DNA of 6,955 nucleotides from Flavobacteriaceae bacterium TMED68. GTDB lineage: Bacteria > Bacteroidota > Bacteroidia > Flavobacteriales > Flavobacteriaceae. The notes below the pieces were generated by a model. That model was not told the origin of the DNA. It worked only from the letters and a program-made list of their open reading frames with translations, and ran no database searches. Of this stretch, positions 5,386-6,955 are shown one piece after another. The DNA is taken from positions 130,955 to 137,909 of the forward strand of contig NHDV01000026.1 in the NCBI GenBank assembly GCA_002167525.1, given 5' to 3'. The position numbers and the translations under genes are program-made. Positions within the stretch are counted from its first letter, which is position 1. Each line of letters starts with the position of its first letter.

Positions 5386-6606
5386 ATGTTTAAAAAAATT
5401 TCTAAATATTTTGGTCCGGGGCCAATAATAGCTGCAGCTTTCATAGGGCCTGGGACCGTTACTCTTTGTTCTTTAGCTGGTGCAAAATTTGGTATGTCTC
5501 TTTTGTGGACAATTATCATAGCTATTTTAATCGCCATAATTTTGCAATCAATGGCTATAAAAGTGAGTATACTAGCAAAAAAAAATTTAACTCAGGCTAT
5601 AAAGGAAGAACTAAAAAATCCCATTGTTAAAAATTTGGTATTAGGGCTAATTCTTATAGCAATTCTTTTTGGAAATACAGCTTATGAGGCGGGAAACATA
5701 AGTGGAACAATATTAGGAATTGAAACTTTACTTGGAGAATTCAAATTTAATCTAGGATATATCTCATTTAACTTTTATGCTTTAGCCATTGGTATTATTG
5801 CAGCATCTCTTCTTTGGACAGGTAAATACAAAATTATTCAAGGTTTTTTAATTGGTTTGGTAATAATTATGAGTATATCTTTTTTAGCAACTGTTTTTTT
5901 TACAAAACCCTCAATAGGAGATATAATTTCAGGCTTATTATCTTTTGAAATGCCAAAAGGCAGTTTATTAACTATCGTAGGCTTAATAGGCACAACAATC
6001 GTGCCTTATAATCTTTTTCTTCATTCTGAATTAGCAAAAAATAAGTGGTTGAAATCAAATGAACTTGAATACGCACTAAATGATTTATACGTATCCATAG
6101 GTCTAGGAGGTGTTATTTCTTTGTGTATAATAATTTCTGCTTCAGGTATAGAAAACGCAAACATATTAGGTGTTGGCGATTTAGCTTTAGGATTAGAACC
6201 TCTATTTGGAAAATTTGCAAAATATTTTTTAGCGATAGGTCTTTTTTCTGCTGGAATAACAAGTACAATAACAGCTCCTATGGCAGCCTCTTATGTAGTT
6301 TGCGCATGTTTTGGATGGACTCCAAATTTAAAGTCAGCTCACTTTAGGATAACATGGATTTTTATTATTTTAAGTGGTGTTTTAATATCAGCATTAGGAC
6401 TTAAACTCATTAGTGTAATAGAATTCGCTCAAATTGCAAATGGAATATTACTTCCAATCATAGTAATTATACTTCTGTGGATTATGAATAAATCCTCAAT
6501 CTTAGGTAATTTTAAGTATAATATTTATCAAAATTTAATTGGGAGTGTTATTGTAATTATTTCATTTTTTTTGAGCTTTAGAACACTTTTAATTCTTATT
6601 AATTAA
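5386..6606 (+). CDS. NRAMP-fold membrane transporter lacking the canonical metal-binding motifs
   Basis: This 406-residue protein has about eleven hydrophobic helices and clear NRAMP-family architecture. TM1 contains FGPGPIIAAAFIGPGTVT (9-26), followed by LAGAKFGMSLLW (30-41). TM6 contains GTTIVPYNLFLHSEL (202-216). In true Mn/Fe transporters TM1 carries DPGN and TM6 carries MPHN; here these read GPGT (21-24) and VPYN (206-209). The metal-ligating Asp, Asn and Met are replaced (one Asn, 209, remains), so transport of transition metals by the usual mechanism is doubtful. The next gene, one base away, is pxpA. In Bacillus subtilis the NRAMP-like ycsG lies beside ycsF (pxpA) and the kipI/kipA genes, the same pairing. 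I infer a role linked to 5-oxoproline, perhaps its uptake, but direct evidence is lacking. Start: ATG at 5386, 26 bases after the DUF2400 gene, with no separate promoter obvious. Confidence 0.88.
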   Translation: MFKKISKYFGPGPIIAAAFIGPGTVTLCSLAGAKFGMSLLWTIIIAILIAIILQSMAIKVSILAKKNLTQAIKEELKNPIVKNLVLGLILIAILFGNTAYEAGNISGTILGIETLLGEFKFNLGYISFNFYALAIGIIAASLLWTGKYKIIQGFLIGLVIIMSISFLATVFFTKPSIGDIISGLLSFEMPKGSLLTIVGLIGTTIVPYNLFLHSELAKNKWLKSNELEYALNDLYVSIGLGGVISLCIIISASGIENANILGVGDLALGLEPLFGKFAKYFLAIGLFSAGITSTITAPMAASYVVCACFGWTPNLKSAHFRITWIFIILSGVLISALGLKLISVIEFAQIANGILLPIIVIILLWIMNKSSILGNFKYNIYQNLIGSVIVIISFFLSFRTLLILIN

Positions 6607-6607
6607 A

Positions 6608-6955
6608 ATGAATAAAATAAATATTAATGTTGATATGGGAGAAGGCTTTAATGTTGAAGAAAAATTAATGCCATTAATCAGCTCCTGTAACATATCTTGT
6701 GGAGCGCACGCTGGAAGCAGTTTGGAAATTAGAAGAGTAGCAGGTTTAGCAAAAATTAATGCTGTAAAGATTGGTGCACACCCTTCCTACCCTGATAGGA
6801 AAAACTTTGGAAGAATTTCAATGAAAATTACTAGGAGTGAATTGAAAAAAAGTATAAAAAATCAATTATTAAGATTTGTTCAACAGCTTGACCATCCTAA
6901 AGATTTAAATCATATTAAACCTCATGGTGCATTATACAATGATTGTGTTAAAGAC
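6608..6955 (+). CDS. pxpA: 5-oxoprolinase subunit A, LamB/YcsF family (3' end outside window)
   Basis: The ATG at 6608 follows the transporter stop by a single base; the open frame of 116 codons then runs off the window (the family is about 250 residues). Family landmarks in order are INVDMGEGF (6-14), LMPLISSCNISCGAHAG (20-36), IGAHPSYPDRKNFGR (55-69) and HIKPHGALYN (102-111). PxpA works with PxpB and PxpC (KipI/KipA homologues) in the ATP-dependent hydrolysis of 5-oxoproline, a damaged form of glutamate/glutamine, to glutamate. The usual CGFHAGDP reads CGAHAGSS here, a modest divergence. pxpB and pxpC are expected just beyond the window but cannot be seen. The single-base spacing makes co-transcription with the transporter near certain. 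Confidence 0.92.
   Translation, partial: MNKININVDMGEGFNVEEKLMPLISSCNISCGAHAGSSLEIRRVAGLAKINAVKIGAHPSYPDRKNFGRISMKITRSELKKSIKNQLLRFVQQLDHPKDLNHIKPHGALYNDCVKD

Noticed and set aside
6123..6347. A 74-codon plus-strand open frame starting at an internal ATG
   Set aside because: It lies wholly inside the NRAMP-like gene in another frame and its translation is rich in Cys, Arg, Phe and Ser with no family resemblance; it is a shadow of the real gene.

Overview
The window looks like chromosomal DNA from a low-GC member of the Bacteroidota, most likely a marine-type Flavobacteriia. The evidence is the very AT-rich sequence, the lack of Shine-Dalgarno sites in front of nearly every gene, two sites matching the Bacteroidota promoter pattern (TTG, 18 bases, TAnnTTTG), and protein families that I recognise as typical of that phylum (LuxC-like acyl-CoA reductase, short SerA without ACT domain, DUF6787, DUF2400/TIGR02757). 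The taxonomic call is inference; there is no rRNA or other marker gene here.

Layout. Positions 1-456 are the 3' end of a LuxC-family acyl-CoA reductase. A 161-base gap with a good promoter leads into a serine biosynthesis operon: serC (618-1685), a short D-3-phosphoglycerate dehydrogenase (1687-2637, one base later) and a small two-helix membrane protein of the DUF6787 type (2649-2978, TTG start). These meet, tail to tail and overlapping by the four bases CTAG, a minus-strand pair: msrA (3206-3724 or slightly longer), whose stop codon overlaps the start of a broken folE (2975-3209). The folE remnant keeps the N-terminal and C-terminal ends of GTP cyclohydrolase I but has lost the whole catalytic middle, with a frameshift at the junction.

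A divergent intergenic region (about 3740-3893) carries a promoter so close to the next start codon that the mRNA should be leaderless or nearly so. The plus-strand run then continues: a LolD-type ABC ATPase (3894-4559), a DUF2400/TIGR02757 protein overlapping it by one base (4559-5359), an NRAMP-fold membrane transporter (5386-6606), and one base later the start of pxpA/ycsF (6608 to the window end), the LamB/YcsF subunit of 5-oxoprolinase.

How the genes work together: serC and serA supply two of the three steps of the phosphorylated serine pathway. The transporter plus pxpA resembles the ycsF-ycsG arrangement of Bacillus subtilis; because the transporter lacks the canonical NRAMP metal-binding residues, it may feed 5-oxoproline or a related compound to the hydrolase rather than move metal. 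I see no wholly new system; the points most worth a second look are the folE deletion remnant, the non-canonical NRAMP protein beside pxpA, the odd msrA start and the HhH-glycosylase-like motif in the DUF2400 protein. No tRNA, rRNA, CRISPR array or insertion sequence is visible.
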